Positions 11,944 to 24,962 of a stretch of 64,000 nt of DNA are shown here, piece by piece (within the stretch, counting starts at the first letter, position 1; every line of letters begins with the position of its first letter). Below the pieces are notes generated by a model. The model was given only the letters and a program-made list of their open reading frames with translations. It searched no databases and was not told the origin of the DNA. This DNA is from Atopsyche davidsoni (lineage: Eukaryota; Arthropoda; Insecta; Trichoptera; Hydrobiosidae): NCBI GenBank assembly GCA_022113835.1, contig JAILWY010000021.1, forward strand, positions 11,408,001-11,472,000, written 5' to 3'. A program made the position numbers and the translations under genes.

Positions 11944-12416
11944 ATATATTCTTATAATCTTTAATCAATAATCTTTCATAAGAAATCAGTTTCTGGCCAT
12001 GTGCAGTGTTTAAAGTGTGAAGGTAGTAAAAAAAAATTGTTTTTTTTAATGAGGTGATATATATTTTTAATTTCTTTGTATTCATTGTTAAAATTTAGCT
12101 GTTAGAGGCAAGGATTTTTTTTATTTTTTATTACCGAATCAAATATATGTCTTCAAATGCCAGATTAACTTTCAGGAACGCCGTTGAGGAAAAGGGACAT
12201 GAATTTTTTTATTTTCTCAAAGGACGTCCGTATGCGCTGGAGTTTCCGGGATCGTGCCTTCCACTCGCGGAAATTAAAAAGAGGAATGCAAGTTGTTTAG
12301 CATTTTTATTTATGTAGCCTGGAACTTGCTTCAGATTCTGAGAAAATAATAATTCTATTATATCTCACGGTTTCATAGCGATTTCAAAAACGATATTTTG
12401 TTTTTTTGAATAATAT

Positions 12417-12443
12417 TTTTTTTATTTTATTTTATTTTATTTT
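12417..12443 (+). repeat. (TTTTA)n microsatellite
   Basis: About five units of TTTTA in a T-rich tract. Confidence 0.8.
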
Positions 12444-12449
12444 TCATAG

Positions 12450-13300
12450 CATGTTTGATGTTTTATTTGTTCAGAGTTGCTTAAAATAAAAAAAATATAT
12501 ATAGAATGCGTGTTGCTCAACAAAATTCAAATTCGGAATGGATAGAAAATTACATTTGGGTATTATTTAGTATTTTAACATTTCAACAAGTATGTCATGG
12601 ATTCGTGCAGAGGTTATAATTATTTTAAAATAAATTTCTAGATTTATGCAGAATTACTTGACACTTTTTGTTCAGAAATCAAAACAAGTATTATATTTTG
12701 ATAATATAAATTCAGGAGCTCAAATGATATAAATACAAAAAAATAAAGATTAATAAGAGCCTTCACGAACGCAGAGGGTAAATACATTCGAGCCCGTCGA
12801 GAGCGGCGAGCTTCACGGCAGGGATAACTCTCCTCCGACAGGACCACCCTTCAAAAGGCTCCAGCGGCACTCCTGGGGCCGGTCCTCCTCCACCGGAATA
12901 TAAATTCTCCAGCCCGGGCGTTTGCAAATTTTCACTAGTGTTTGGAGCCGGACTCGGGGAAGTGTGTTCATATTATGTAACGTCTCGATCAATCTTATCG
13001 AGATTCGAGAGTATGATGTATCGGCTTACAGCTTCGCCCTTACCTACCGTAATATTTGTTTTACAAAAAAAAATGTACTCTCAAAATTTACTCAGCTCCT
13101 CTCAGAATACGTGATGTTTCTTGGACAGCTTGTAATTTGCCGATACTTCATTTTCTATTTATCATTTAATTTATATAAGTTTTAAAATCAATCATATCCA
13201 CGAACTATGGTTGGTCGTGAATTCTGTAATATTTATTAATAAACATGGAAACTTAGTAAGAACACTTTGGTAAAACATTTAAACATATTTTAAATAAAAA
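12450..13300. other. Non-coding stretch with GC-richer patch
   Basis: About 12760-12970 is GC-richer. The 67-codon minus-strand frame (12644-12847) and 87-codon plus-strand frame (12922-13185) run through it without recognisable domains. Confidence 0.35.
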
Positions 13301-13301
13301 A

Positions 13302-13660
13302 ACTTGTGACTGAGTTCACCAACCTTTTACGTTGGCATTACAAACTGATTGAAGATTTTTTAAATTAATTTTGGATAGAATCGTTCATATAAATAGCAAT
13401 TATGTAGAATCCTCCATTTGTCAGGTACATTAAACTCACATTTCTCTTAAATTACCCCTTACCACCTGAAAATCATTAAATTTCTCACTCTCTAACAACC
13501 AATACCACCCCCTTTTTAAAAATCTTCAATTTGATAATACTAATAAGAATGTTTGGCGAAACCGGTCACCAATAAAAATTAACATGTTGAAAAATCACTA
13601 AAGTATTTTATTTAAAATATTAAAATGGAATTCCACCAAGTACTTTCTGTCAAAATTATT
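13302..13660. mobile_element. CCGG-family fold-back element, diverged copy
   Basis: Two inverted hammerhead-like ends flank a non-coding centre. The left end (13302-13345, minus strand) keeps AATGCCAACGTAAAAGGTTGG but has lost the GAAACCGG box. The right end (about 13532-13650, plus strand) keeps TTTGATAAT and GGCGAAACCGGTCACC followed by the shared CCAAGTACTTTCTGTCAAAA tail. The centre contains GAATCCTCCATTTGTCAGGT, which appears reverse-complemented in the 14.9-15.5 kb copy. Confidence 0.65.
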
Positions 13661-14459
13661 GATTACATAATATTTTTAATTCGTTTTGTTTTAATTATAT
13701 GAATATAGGAAGTTAAAACCAAACTTTTATTTTTCATCCCACACTGCAACCTCCACACCACGCTTTTATAAATAAAAAAAACGATTTAAATTATAAATAT
13801 ACATAAAAATATCTGCATATTTATATTTTTACTATATTACAGAGACCATTAGGTTTAAGTAAATTTCTAATTTTTTTCTATGAAGCTATTACATTCTCTA
13901 TTATGTCAGTGATCAAAATAAAATCAAACACACTGGTACTTTTTATTGACCATTGCTACGTGAATATTTTTATCGTATGAAAAGGTTTTGATTGATGGTT
14001 TTTTTATGGTTGGCTTAAACTACTGCCGGGTAAAAAAATATGAAACAGAAAACTTACGGCAAAAGTAGAACTCAATCCAGATTTTTCGGGCAAAAAGGTA
14101 TATTTGTAACGTGACTTCTATTTTACAATAATTTTTTTTTAATTTCAATTTGTATTTTAATGTTATTTAGGTACGAAAAGAATCTATATTTTTTTGATCA
14201 GCATAAATATTTTTGGTTTGAATCATATTTTAGACAATATATCAAACTTATCTAACAAACCTATCAATTTTACAATAGCTGAATATTTTAACGTATAATT
14301 GAATCTAGGTCGAAATTGGTTTTCCATCAGCAAGTAGTTTGAATTGTAGGGACAGTTAGCGAAGAGGTGATATTTTAATTTTATTTTTTGTGAAATTTTC
14401 AAAAATTTTCCTTGTTTTGTAATCTGTACCTTGCGAGTCAACACTTTGTATGCACACTT

Positions 14460-14590
14460 ACTGCAACCCCTCAGCTGTGTGCGGGCAGGTGGGGTGAATG
14501 GTGAGGGAGGAAAGCTTCCAAGAAACTCGGTGCCTCGCTGGCGGGGGGCGGGCCGAGCAAGGACTGTCGTCTTAAGTCTGTGCTACAGTG
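14460..14590. other. GC-rich patch, no gene seen
   Basis: Locally GC-rich (GCGGGGGGCGGGCCGAGC near 14540). No frame or motif I can support. Confidence 0.35.
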
Positions 14591-14944
14591 ACCAATCCAA
14601 CTTAAATTAAATTAATACATGAAATCCGGTTTCCGGAAAAAACAGTTTTTTGTTATTTGCAATGTAAATACTTATATCTTTTGACACACGTTAAATATCC
14701 CTGAACCCAACAACATCAGTTTGAAAGTCATTAATATATGTATAATCAAAGTAAGCTGTTTCGAAAACATGTATAATAAGATTAGAGTCAGCTCGAGTAC
14801 TTGGACGTTGCCGGTAAGCAAAAAAAAACTTTGTGTCTGTAGGTTACTTACGGTCTCTTGAAAGCCATGAAATGGTCCAAAACTGAGTAATATACTATGA
14901 TTATTGTATTTTTTTTTTTTAAATCGATGCGTTTCTTATTTTTA

Positions 14945-15475
14945 AGAAATTCGATATTTTTGACAGAGAGTACTTGGTGGAATTCCATTTTAATATTTTT
15001 AAATAAAATACTTGAGTGATTTTCCACATCCTTGTTTTTATTTGTGACCGGTTTCGCCAACCTTTCACGTAGGCATTATTAAACAGAGTGAGATTTTATA
15101 TAATAATAAGCAATTAGGTAAACAATTTTTAGAGGGAGAGGTTGTTTGGAAAGAGAAGAGTGATTGTCAGGTGATAAGGGCTAATGTGATTTTAATGTAC
15201 CTGACAAATGGAGGATTCTATATAATTGCAAATTTTTTTTAACAAATGATTTTATATTAATGGGGTAATTATCTGAAGTAGTGGCTTTGAGATGTAGCAG
15301 CAGTTATCATATGTTGAGGTTTGTCCTGTAATGTGTTTATCTGAAAATAATAGGTTAGGCGAAACCGGTCACAAATAAAAACGAACATGTGGAAAATCAC
15401 TCAAGTATTTTACTCAAAAATATTAAAATGGAATTCCACCAAGTACTCTCTGTCAAAAATATTGAATATCAAAAC
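14945..15475. mobile_element. CCGG-family fold-back element, ~530 bp, clearest copy
   Basis: Terminal inverted repeats of about 120 bp: the left arm (14948-15080) is the reverse complement of the right arm (about 15353-15470). Each arm carries GAAACCGGTCAC and ends in CTCTCTGTCAAAAATATTGA. The left arm, read on the minus strand, has TTAATAATGCC, stem II around GTGAAAG and GGCGAAACCGGTC. The right arm's catalytic 5' strand is degenerate. The ~270-bp non-coding centre shares CCTGACAAATGGAGGATTCT (inverse orientation) with the 13.3-kb copy, defining one element family. Confidence 0.75.
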
Positions 15476-16126
15476 ATGTATAATCTATTTTTAATGTTAC
15501 AATATGATATCTTTTATACATTAAACTTTTGTATAATGATTTTCAGTCCCTAATAATGTTTTTTTTATATGTTTTACTTTGTCTACAATACATTTGTTTT
15601 TTTCTCAATACGAACAATGTATGCTCTTTAAATTAGAAAATAAAACCACGTATTAAAATCAGTATAAAAGTATATTTCAGTTATAATATGTCACTTAGTA
15701 TCTGCTGTGAATGTAAACCTATACATTTACCTATACCAACCTATACAAAATTTATACATGGTCACAAATAAAAACGAACATGTGGAAAATTACTCATGTA
15801 TTTTACTCAAAAATATTAAAATGGAACTCCACCAAGTACTCTCTGTCAAAAATATTGATTTTCAAAACATGTAAAATCTATTTTTTATATTACAAAAAAA
15901 TATGATATCATTTATACATCAAACTTTTATATAATACTTTTCAGTCCCTAATAATGTTTTTTTATATGTTTTACTTTGTCTACAATACATCTGTTTTTTT
16001 CTCAATACGAACAATATATGCTCATTAAATTAGAAAAAAAAACCACGTATTAAAATCAGTATAAAAATATATTTCAGTTATAATATGTCACTTAGTATCT
16101 GCTGTGAATATTTATACATGTAAACC
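15367..16126 (+). repeat. 393-bp direct tandem duplication derived from the CCGG family
   Basis: GGTCACAAATAAAAACGAAC occurs at 15367 and again at 15760, and homology continues for nearly the whole unit, including TGCTCTTTAAATTAG versus TGCTCATTAAATTAG and the end GTCACTTAGTATCTGCTGTG. The second unit begins at GGTCAC, within a few bases of where the hammerhead-like motif would be cut (after GGUC). Units differ by scattered substitutions and small indels. Confidence 0.8.
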
Positions 16127-16139
16127 TTGCATATTTTTT

Positions 16140-16275
16140 AATACTAAGGCTGTCGCGCCAAGTACAACCTGTTTTAGTCGCCCCCTCCCTCGGCTCGGGC
16201 TGGCCACGGCTGCAATTTTGCACCGCGGCGCCTTGAGTACTGCGAGCGTGGCCACAAGTGTGCTCGGTTTCTTTT
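16140..16275. other. GC-rich patch, no gene seen
   Basis: Dense GC segment containing CGGCTCGGGCTGGCCACGGC. No frame long enough to support. Confidence 0.35.
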
Positions 16276-16469
16276 AAAAATTCAAATTATTGTTGCCAAT
16301 TTCACGTGAAGCGCTCCAAGGTGAATTCTTGAGGAGTAACTGGAATCTCAATCGACGTTTCAAGGTTTTAGAAGTGTATTCCCATAATGAACCTCCGTCT
16401 GGAAGTCCATTTCAACTTATCGTGGACAATTTGAATAATTTTAAAACATCTATGTATAATAATGTATAT

Positions 16470-17133
16470 CAGAGGTTCCCAAACTTTTTGTCCCGTCGAC
16501 ACCTTGTCGTTTTTTCCTATTTTTCGTAGATCCCCTGCCTTGCTAATCGAGGTTTTACTGTATACCTTTATAAATAAAAACACACAAAATGCAAATATAG
16601 TAACATTCACTAAAAATCAATTCTTTTAATGGGAGGGATGGTTCTGTTGCTTTGACAGCAAATTTTCAATATTTGGCTTCCAATAAGTCAGATTTAACTT
16701 TAAATCTCCTCGCCCAGTGATTTCCAATATATTTCTTTTTTTATAAGAAGAATGGCAACCGCACTGAAATCCCTTTCCACGAGGAATGTAGATGGTAAAC
16801 CTATCAAAAACCTTCTTGCCATAGTCCATAATGCAGAATTAATAGCAGGTATGCCTTTCTAAAGCCAAAATTGCTGATATCCCTTTGTAAACGGCACCTT
16901 CAGTTCTTCATAAGTGCTTATTTCGATCAGTTCTTCTTGTAGTATGACTTCCAATTCTTCAATGTCACCGTATGGATTGATAATCTACCGTGGTATTTTG
17001 GTGATGACCTGTTTAAATGGGATCCACTCATTTATAGTTCATGGACCCCCAATTTAATTTTTCGCTGTAATCGACCCATTGCAGGGCGGAATCGACCCCT
17101 GGGGATCGATATTGACCACTTTGGGAACCTATG
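16470..17133 (-). mobile_element. hAT-superfamily non-autonomous transposon with 8-bp target duplication
   Basis: The ends are CAGAGGTTCCCAAACTTTTT (left) and CCACTTTGGGAACCTATG (right), imperfect inverted repeats of the Buster/Charlie hAT type. A perfect 8-bp direct repeat, ATGTATAT, lies immediately outside at 16462-16469 and 17134-17141, the target duplication size of hAT elements. The 664-bp length shows an internal deletion of the ordinary 2-3 kb element. The interior holds a transposase C-terminal remnant on the minus strand. Confidence 0.92.
16625..17010 (-). pseudogene. hAT transposase C-terminal remnant (ZBED5/SCAND3-like)
   Basis: Read on the minus strand, broken frames give STYEELKVPFTKGYQQFWL, a stop, then FLVERDFSAVAILLIKKRN and the end WKPNIENLLSKQQNHPSH. 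This matches the C-terminal dimerisation region of Buster-type hAT transposases, where a segment like SGFSAL...IKTKYRSRL precedes a short acidic/lysine tail ending in PSH. The zinc finger, the RNase H-like catalytic core and the start are absent. It is a relic carried inside the short hAT element. Confidence 0.75.
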
Positions 17134-17141
17134 ATGTATAT

Positions 17142-19360
17142 AATAAAACAAAGCTGCATTACTGAAAAAATCAAGCAATCCATTGAAAGAACAGAGTACA
17201 GTGTGCTTTTTACACAATTTTGGATCAAATGTTTACACAACTGCAATCCTTGAATCAAATGTTTAAAATAAAAAAAACTTCCGGTAAATAATTATTTTTG
17301 TACAATATTTATAACAAACTGGTTTCACGAATGAGAAATTATGTAAAAAAAACAAATTTAGTTATGGCATTTACCCTAGGTGATAACGATATATAACGGT
17401 ATCGAATAACGGTTTTTTTTATGGTTCGCTTTATTTATTTTATTCATATTTAAACCGTCTCTGTTGGGCTATTCGTTTTCCCCGCAGAAATCCTTTTAAA
17501 ATAAAAATATAAACACTGCTCTCTTAATTAAACAACTACAATTGCGTACCTCGAAAATAAACAACCTGAAGGCACCGAGTCAAAATAGTAAAGTAATCAA
17601 GCTCAGTAACAATGCCAGGACTATAGAGAAAATTAAACTTGAGGGAGTTCTGTATACTTTATTTAATTTATATATAGAGTCCGAATTTACTCATTCTATT
17701 GTAACGGGAAAAACCATAAACTTTTTTTCGTGAACTATAGCAAATACAGACGTTCTGTCGTACAGAATACCGCAAAATCTAGAAAAATAAAATAATATCC
17801 GAAATACTAATGATTACCATGAAACATTTTTAGTAAATCGGCATAGGTTTATCGTTTTTACAATATTCAAGTTATTGATTTTTTTTAATAATTTAAATAT
17901 ATATTAATGAGATAGAGATGGGAATAAGCACTGTTAAGTTAGGATGGGAATGTTAAAGCGCTTAGAAACAAAAGTATTTGCAGTCTTCTAGTCATTTTTT
18001 TGTTCAAATATGACGTGTAAAAAATTAACCGGTGGTTTTGCTAATGAAATATGTGTGGTAACCTTACTTTTAACCAGAAAGCGGCTCTGATCTTAAGCAG
18101 TGTACTTTCAGCCTCCTTTTATGTGCGAATTTGATGCACTGTTGTATTTTCAAAAATGCTAATTTTGGTTTTTATAACAAAAAGCAAAAAAAATAAACGT
18201 ATTTGTGAGTGATACTGTGAAAACCTGCCGCACTTTATGATATTCCATTGCGCTCGTTTTTTATATTCACAGGATTGTCCATAGCAATTATTTTTAGTGC
18301 TCTTGCTTCCATTTAATTTTAATATAAAAAAATAAAATTATGTGTCAAGGCGTTGAAATATAAACTGAGTTGACTGTGTCAGTTTCATATTAATTTATAA
18401 GGTAATCTGCATTATTTTTATATAAATAATATAATCTTATGAAAAACTTTTTCAAAGAACAATATCGTTTATATCTGTAAATGCTTTGTTGTATTATTAT
18501 ACATTTTTCGTTTTTAGACAGTTTTCACTGAGAATCCATAAATGATTAGATATCACAACGAAAAAGTAAACTACAACTTAGATTGATTTTGTTTATTTCT
18601 TAGTATCATATTATTCAATTCTCTTTATCTGTTATTACAGTAAACTGCCCGAGTATTTTAGATTCCGATAAACGATTTCTAAATTCTCAGTAAAATCAAT
18701 TCTAACAATGTACACGATATATGTAAACATTACAAATATAAATTGAATATGTATCTGCGTATAACATCAAATCATATGTTTTATCAAAAGCAATTTTTTT
18801 TATTGGTTTGAATATATTTTATAAAAATAAAAGTTATCTTTGAAAAATGAAACATGTTTGTATCATACAATATCTGTGAAGTAGTGGGTTAGTCTCTACG
18901 AGTAGAATGTGTAACCAAGTTATAAATTTTGGGTAAACGACTGTAGTCTTCGCATGAGAGAAAATCTTTCATTTGGATATTGAAAAACTGAGCTCTTTAT
19001 CATCTCGTGAATTGAAAATGATTTATTTTTTTTGTTCGCGGAGAGAATATTGAGTTTGGGCAACAGAAAAATGACGGCACGATATTGAAAATTCAAACAT
19101 TGAATTTTAAAAAACATACATTATTTATTCAATTATTTTTTTGCATACATGTTTCTGTTGAGATACTAGTACCATTTTCAGAAGAAATTCACCATTGATA
19201 GAAGTCAAAACATCGAAATATATAAGTATGGCTAAAAGTATATATTGCTTATGTCATCTTTAAAATATTTATTAATTTATAGTTCAGTTTGGTTTCATTA
19301 AATTTTTAAATGCTTGAGTGCAATCAGTCTATGTTCACATTTGTTATTTATAAGATAAAA
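17142..19360. other. AT-rich non-coding stretch
   Basis: No supported gene or bounded element seen. Short frames (for example 17542-17733) lack domains. Confidence 0.4.
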
Positions 19361-19364
19361 ATAC

Positions 19365-19505
19365 TTCAATATTTTTTGACAGAAATGACTTGGTAGAATT
19401 ACATTTCAGTATATTAAATTAAATACTTTAGTAAGTTTCTATATGTATTAAATTTAAAAATGTGGAAAAGTCATAAAAGCATTTAATTTAAAATATATAA
19501 AAAAA
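19365..19505 (-). repeat. Diverged relic of the CCGG-family 3' sequence
   Basis: TTTTGACAGAAATGACTTGG followed by AATTACATTTCAGTATAT resembles the family's inverted end (TTTTTGACAGAGAGTACTTGG...AATTCCATTTTAATAT). It is strongly diverged and has no GAAACC box. Confidence 0.4.
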
Positions 19506-20325
19506 ACTAATACGCAGTATACATATTGAATAAATTTCCTCTATATGTGAGTCCTGAATAGATGAAGGAGCCTCATAGACCTGGCGTAATATATCCCGTA
19601 GACAAGGTTTCCACTTTGGCATAACTTTCTTACTTGTCTTAGTTCTATTTAAAGGCAGATGAGATTACATATTGAAGGCACGAAAAGCCGGTATTAGACG
19701 ATATAGACAAAGGAACACGAGGCTTAATAAATAAACTCTATGGAGCCAGACTTAGCAAACATCCAAGCTGTGGCCTGTAATACGATATACACACCTGTTC
19801 TTTCGCTGTGTGCCTTATGTGTGATTGAATTCAAGAAGTGCCTTTCATGTATGCTTTTTAATGGAATTTATGCAAGAATGTAAGAAATATTTTTATCATG
19901 TAAATTTTAACTGCTCTGCAGATGTTAAGAGCTCCATGAGTATTTTTTATTGCTGCGATAAGCTATAGCATGCATACAAGAGCAAACGTGATTGTGATTA
20001 GTTTAAATATTGTTTAAAATTAATATTTATTCAGTGCTTAAAGCTATTTTTTCTAAATAAACCTCTTAAAAATAAAATAAACTATAATTTGTTAAAAATT
20101 CCGCCTATATTTCCAATAATTTTTTGTCACAATAAATACTCAGATCTTAATGGCTAGTAGACTACAATATCGGAGGCGAGTACTTTGAAATTTTGTAAAA
20201 TATATCAAGCTATAAAAATAAATAAATAACACAGATTTTTCCAAAACCTCGTTTGCTTATTAACCAAAAATAATTATCTTTATATTCTTTAGAAAGTCGG
20301 TTTGATATTTAAACAACAAATGTAA

Positions 20326-20353
20326 CTAGGCTAGGTTAGGTAAGGTTAGGTTA
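20326..20353 (+). repeat. Short TTAGG-like tract
   Basis: Five consecutive pentamers CTAGG, CTAGG, TTAGG, TAAGG, TTAGG followed by TTA. This resembles the insect telomere repeat TTAGG in a degenerate interstitial form. Confidence 0.6.
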
Positions 20354-23300
20354 CTATTCATGATTTGAGTCCAAAACAGCGTTTAAATAAACTTAAATCT
20401 ATTTTTCCAAGTAGTTTAATCGTCACTTTTTTTATATTATACAAAATTGTTTATGCTATAGCGGCTTACAAAGCGTCACATATTTCAGATTTAATAATAA
20501 TTGTGACATTAAAATACCCGGTGTCTATATTTTTCTCCCTTTTGGCAGTTTGCTTACCTGGGCGGGCGTTATGAATTCTTCAGTTCAGCGGAAATTACAA
20601 ACTTTGCTACCATAAACGAGAAAGAAAATCCATAAAATTTAAAAGGCTTTAGGAGGGTGCATAAAGAATTATATTTAGTGAATGAATTTAATGCCAGACT
20701 TAAGGGTTGGTTCCCGGTTTGCCTTTGTTTAGAATTTAAGTGCTTTCGGAATACTTTCTGTTGTATGGGAGTTTTTATAACGTTTGAACTACTTTCACAA
20801 TAATCCCGTTTACCAATCACTCCCCTGTTTTAGGGAGTCGTATTTAATATGCATCCATAAAATTTTATTTATTTAAAAATCGATATACAAATTCACTTTC
20901 AAACTGTGAACAAAAATAATGATAAAAAAATCAAGTTATTATAGCAAATATTTGGGTAGAAACCATTTATTGATAGATGGATATTTACCAAATACCAAGA
21001 TGAATTCGACAAAACAAGGATACCCAAAACCAAAACAGCTAATATTTTTAAAAAAATATTGATTTTTTCAATAGATTATTATTAAAAATTACTGTATATT
21101 TTATACTTAGATATTTGATATTTGTCTTTGATGTACGTTTTCTAATCGCAAAGACGTATTATTTTTTCGTGTGCTTCCTTCTCTCCTTTTGGTTCCATGC
21201 ACCATGTCATGTACACAGGTCCTTGAGCTGAGTCCCTGATACTTTGTTGACGCTCGGAGCAAATTTGCCGCAATAAACTTGATTCCCTCGCAAGAGAAAC
21301 ATTCACGTCTGCGGTGCTTCGCGATCGTAGTAAAAGTTCCCGTTAAGGCTGATGTGCTGGTAAATATTTAGTAGTTCCGGGACAAGGCACACTAAAGATC
21401 CTAAGGTCAGAAAAATACTTCGGATTTATGGCACAATGAAAAAATCTAGAGTTTGATTTAAGTTACTACATTCATCGACTGTTGGTTTCACGGACGTCAA
21501 GCCGTCTCTATTGAGTTGATCCTAGTTTCTGGAAACGAAAATACTACAAAAAGCTTTATATTTTGCTGTATTGTGCGATTTTTGATATGAATATAATTTA
21601 TGTTTTTATGACTAAAAATTCAACTTAATTTTAAGAACGGCTGCCAAAACCTTAAGAGACTGCAAAAGTAGTGCCAATACTGTCAAAACATTAAAAACGT
21701 GGTCTGTATATTAAATTATCAATCACATATTTATTTGACAAAAATAATTTTTAAAAAGAAAATCGAATCATTTGCAAAGAAAAAAATAATTACATTTTAT
21801 AATTTTTTTTTTTATAATGTAAAATATTACGCAAATTGAATCTATATAAAAATCCAATGATTGCCAAAAAAATTTGTACAATACAGCTAAGGTCACATTT
21901 TTGGTAATCTGTCATTTAGAAACAAGAGACGGTTTTTATAATTTATTTAATAGGCTTATATATTTACTTAAAATGCAGTAATTTAAAATTATTTTTTTAT
22001 TAAACATTGAAATTGTATTATACAATATGACAGGTAAATTATGTTTTGAATACATTGATTTTGTTAAGCAAGATTATGCTTATATTGAAAAATATTGAGT
22101 AGGTTAAATTGCGTATCATTTGATTTACTTATATTAAGTAAAGCTAATAAAAAGACGTAAGAATCCTATTTTGACCGTGTTTTCCGAAATACCAAAATAT
22201 AATAAATACAGCAGATATTTTGATTTTCATGAAAATGTTAGATAGTCACCAACCTCATCTGAGAAAATACGAAGATAGTAAGGCTTAGTTAGAATGTATT
22301 TACATTGAAATATATAAGGTTAGGTTTAATTTATATACAAATATATTCAAGGCATAAAAGATACATAAAGGGGTTGCAATGTTCAAATACTACCCGAATC
22401 AAGGCTTTTATTTGACGGTCGGGTTGTTTTTGTGGCAATAAACGCTGCAGGTCGTCGTGAAATAAGACGTCCAAGATCAATAAGTGTATCAACTCCAGAA
22501 ATTGCATTTGTATTGTGTTCCCGGCCGCACCTCGCATTTTATTGACCGCAAGGGAACCGTTCCGCGAGGAATCCGATCAGTTATTTCGAAGTAAACCAAT
22601 AAAACTCGCATGAGAGAACTTCCGAGCGTGATTCTTAAAAATATTCCAAGGTCGTCTCCGTGGGAAGTTAGCTACTCCATTGGTTTCATGTCTCCATAAA
22701 AATATATGATGATAGAAGCTAACCCAGAATTTGCACATTATCATATCTCAAAGGCACGCGTGCAGTTTTTATTTTTTTTGAATTCGATTTTGAACACTGA
22801 AATGTATTATTCAGAGTTTAGGCAATAAGGTGTTTAATTTTGTTAACTCCAGGAGCTGACATTGCTTATTTACGAAAAAAAAAAAAAAAAACACAGCTTA
22901 AAGCAACAACAAACTCAAAATCCTTCCGTTATCATATAAAATCTAATACAAATTATTTTGAAATAGCAAGATTTAAATACAAATTGCTTGCCTTCAACTA
23001 TTTATTACATGAAATGTTATTGTCATTTTGTTTTCATGTTTTTAAATAGGTGTGTAATATGATTTTAAGTACAAATTGACAAAAGTAACAACGATTTAAA
23101 CCTACATATAAAACCAATAACTTTTGAATATACAAAAAGCATAATTTTGACAATGAGGGTAGTTTTCCCTTGAATATTTTTGAAGAAACTTGAAATTGTA
23201 CATACGTTCATAGCTGAGCTCTCCTCGACCTTGAACTGTGGATACAATCTTATTATTTCAGACTTCAGGTTTTTTGACTCTTTCTTCGTTATTGAACGAA

Positions 23301-24840
23301 GACACGCCACAGCTCTGAAGAAAAAAAAGGCTTTATTTTTATTTGAGTATTTTTCTTCAGAGCAAAGAGATGCCAAATAATAAAGGTGTTTTTTTCTGTT
23401 TTACGAACATTACTAAACACTTATATAAAATATTGTTAGTAACGTGGTGAAAATAACGTTTATTTTTTTTTACAAAAAAACTTATCAGTCAGCAAAAGAT
23501 GAAAACCTTCATTGATATTAAAACAAAATGAATAATATGTAAATGTATCTTAATAATAAGTAACTGTGGTTAAATAGAATCCAAGCAAAAAAAATTACCT
23601 GACTATGCTAGAATTTTACACTTCATATTTTAACACCACATACTGAATTTACAAATGAATTATTGTTTATAAAATATATTTATATAATTTATACAATCGT
23701 ATATAAAACGATATCGTTTTTGAGTTTTAAGAAGAAAAATGTTAAATATGGGTGATCTTCAATATTAGTTTTGAATATAAAATCAGGCATCGATAAAAAG
23801 TTAACAGTTTTTTCAGTCGAGTGTCATTTAGTCAAACAATGGGGTGCAAAAAGCGTGAAAATAAAAGATAAGGAGGGAGAGGGAGCAGATCACACTTCTC
23901 CCTCCGTCTTCAGGAATCCGACCTTCTTGCAGCTGGAATCATCGCTGCAGACAATTAACTCACTTCTTCATGATTCGCTTCCTATGGAGATAGCGTGCTT
24001 CGAAAAAGGGAGAGGGGACCTTTTAATTTTTTCCAACACCTTCAGATCCTTTCACGATTTTTTTTTTAAATTTATATAATAAATACGTAAATTATGACAG
24101 CGATATATATACTAGATAAAATTAAATTAATGCCCTCTGCCTATCGCGACCTTATATCTAAAGTATTTGAACCACCATGGTCCTGTAACTTAGTGAGAAT
24201 TTTAATCGTTTTATACAAGTTCCTATCTATAATATAAACGATTTTTAAATGAAGAAAATCAACTCACTTCAAGAATTAAAGCGTTTTTATAAAAAAAAAG
24301 TCTTTGACACTTTTAAAATTTTTGTGGGGTCTTTTAAGTTTTTTAACACCTTCAAATCTTTTAAGTTTTTTAAAATTTAAATATATGGACAAAGAAAATT
24401 CTTTGACACTATTTTCAAGACACGGCTTGAATTTATTAAACACACGCTCATACGTTATTGGGGCCTTTACATTTTGTTTTGTTGGACATCTCTATATTTA
24501 TAATATTTTTTCAAATAAAATCACGAATCATCAATATCATATTTATAAATATAGAAATTATAAACGCGTTCTTCACACACTCACGCATATTGTTTTAGCA
24601 ATATGCTAACAAATAAGAAATTTGAATCCGTGAAATTTCCAAATATGCCATATACTATATACTCCTTTGAAATTTTAAACCAAAAGTGAAATTATTTTTC
24701 CGAAGTTATAAAATTTGTTTTTATTTCTGATCAACGCAGATTGCTTACAATTATTTTGTCTCATATGCAATATATATTTAATTTCAGTTTTCAAGTTTTA
24801 ACTGGTTAATTTTGATTTATAAACAATGATTTTTGTTTTA
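20354..24840. other. Long AT-rich non-coding stretch
   Basis: No supported gene. Less AT-rich patches lie at 21170-21410, 22380-22680 and 23870-24020. The 102-codon frame at 23771-24079 and the overlapping 23065-23380 frames show no domain I recognise. Poly-A and poly-T tracts are common. Confidence 0.35.
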
Positions 24841-24847
24841 AAATGTG

Positions 24848-24962
24848 ATTAGCTTCACCAACCTTTCACGATGGCATTATCAAACTTATTATTTAAAATT
24901 TATTTATTAAAATATTAAAATGGATCCCACTAAGTACTCTGTCAAAAATATTGAATTTCCAA
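24848..24962. repeat. CCGG-family copy with internal deletion
   Basis: A minus-strand hammerhead-like half (CACCAACCTTTCACGATGGCATTATCAAAC) is followed at once by the plus-strand 3' part (AATATTAAAATGG...CTCTGTCAAAAATATTGAA). The centre and the GAAACCGG box are lost. Confidence 0.6.

Noticed and set aside
20326..20353. True telomere or subtelomere.
   Set aside because: Fewer than six degenerate units, surrounded by ordinary dispersed repeats.
23065..24079. Cluster of 66-103 codon frames as exons of a host gene.
   Set aside because: No domain, no consistent strand or frame and no convincing splice pattern.
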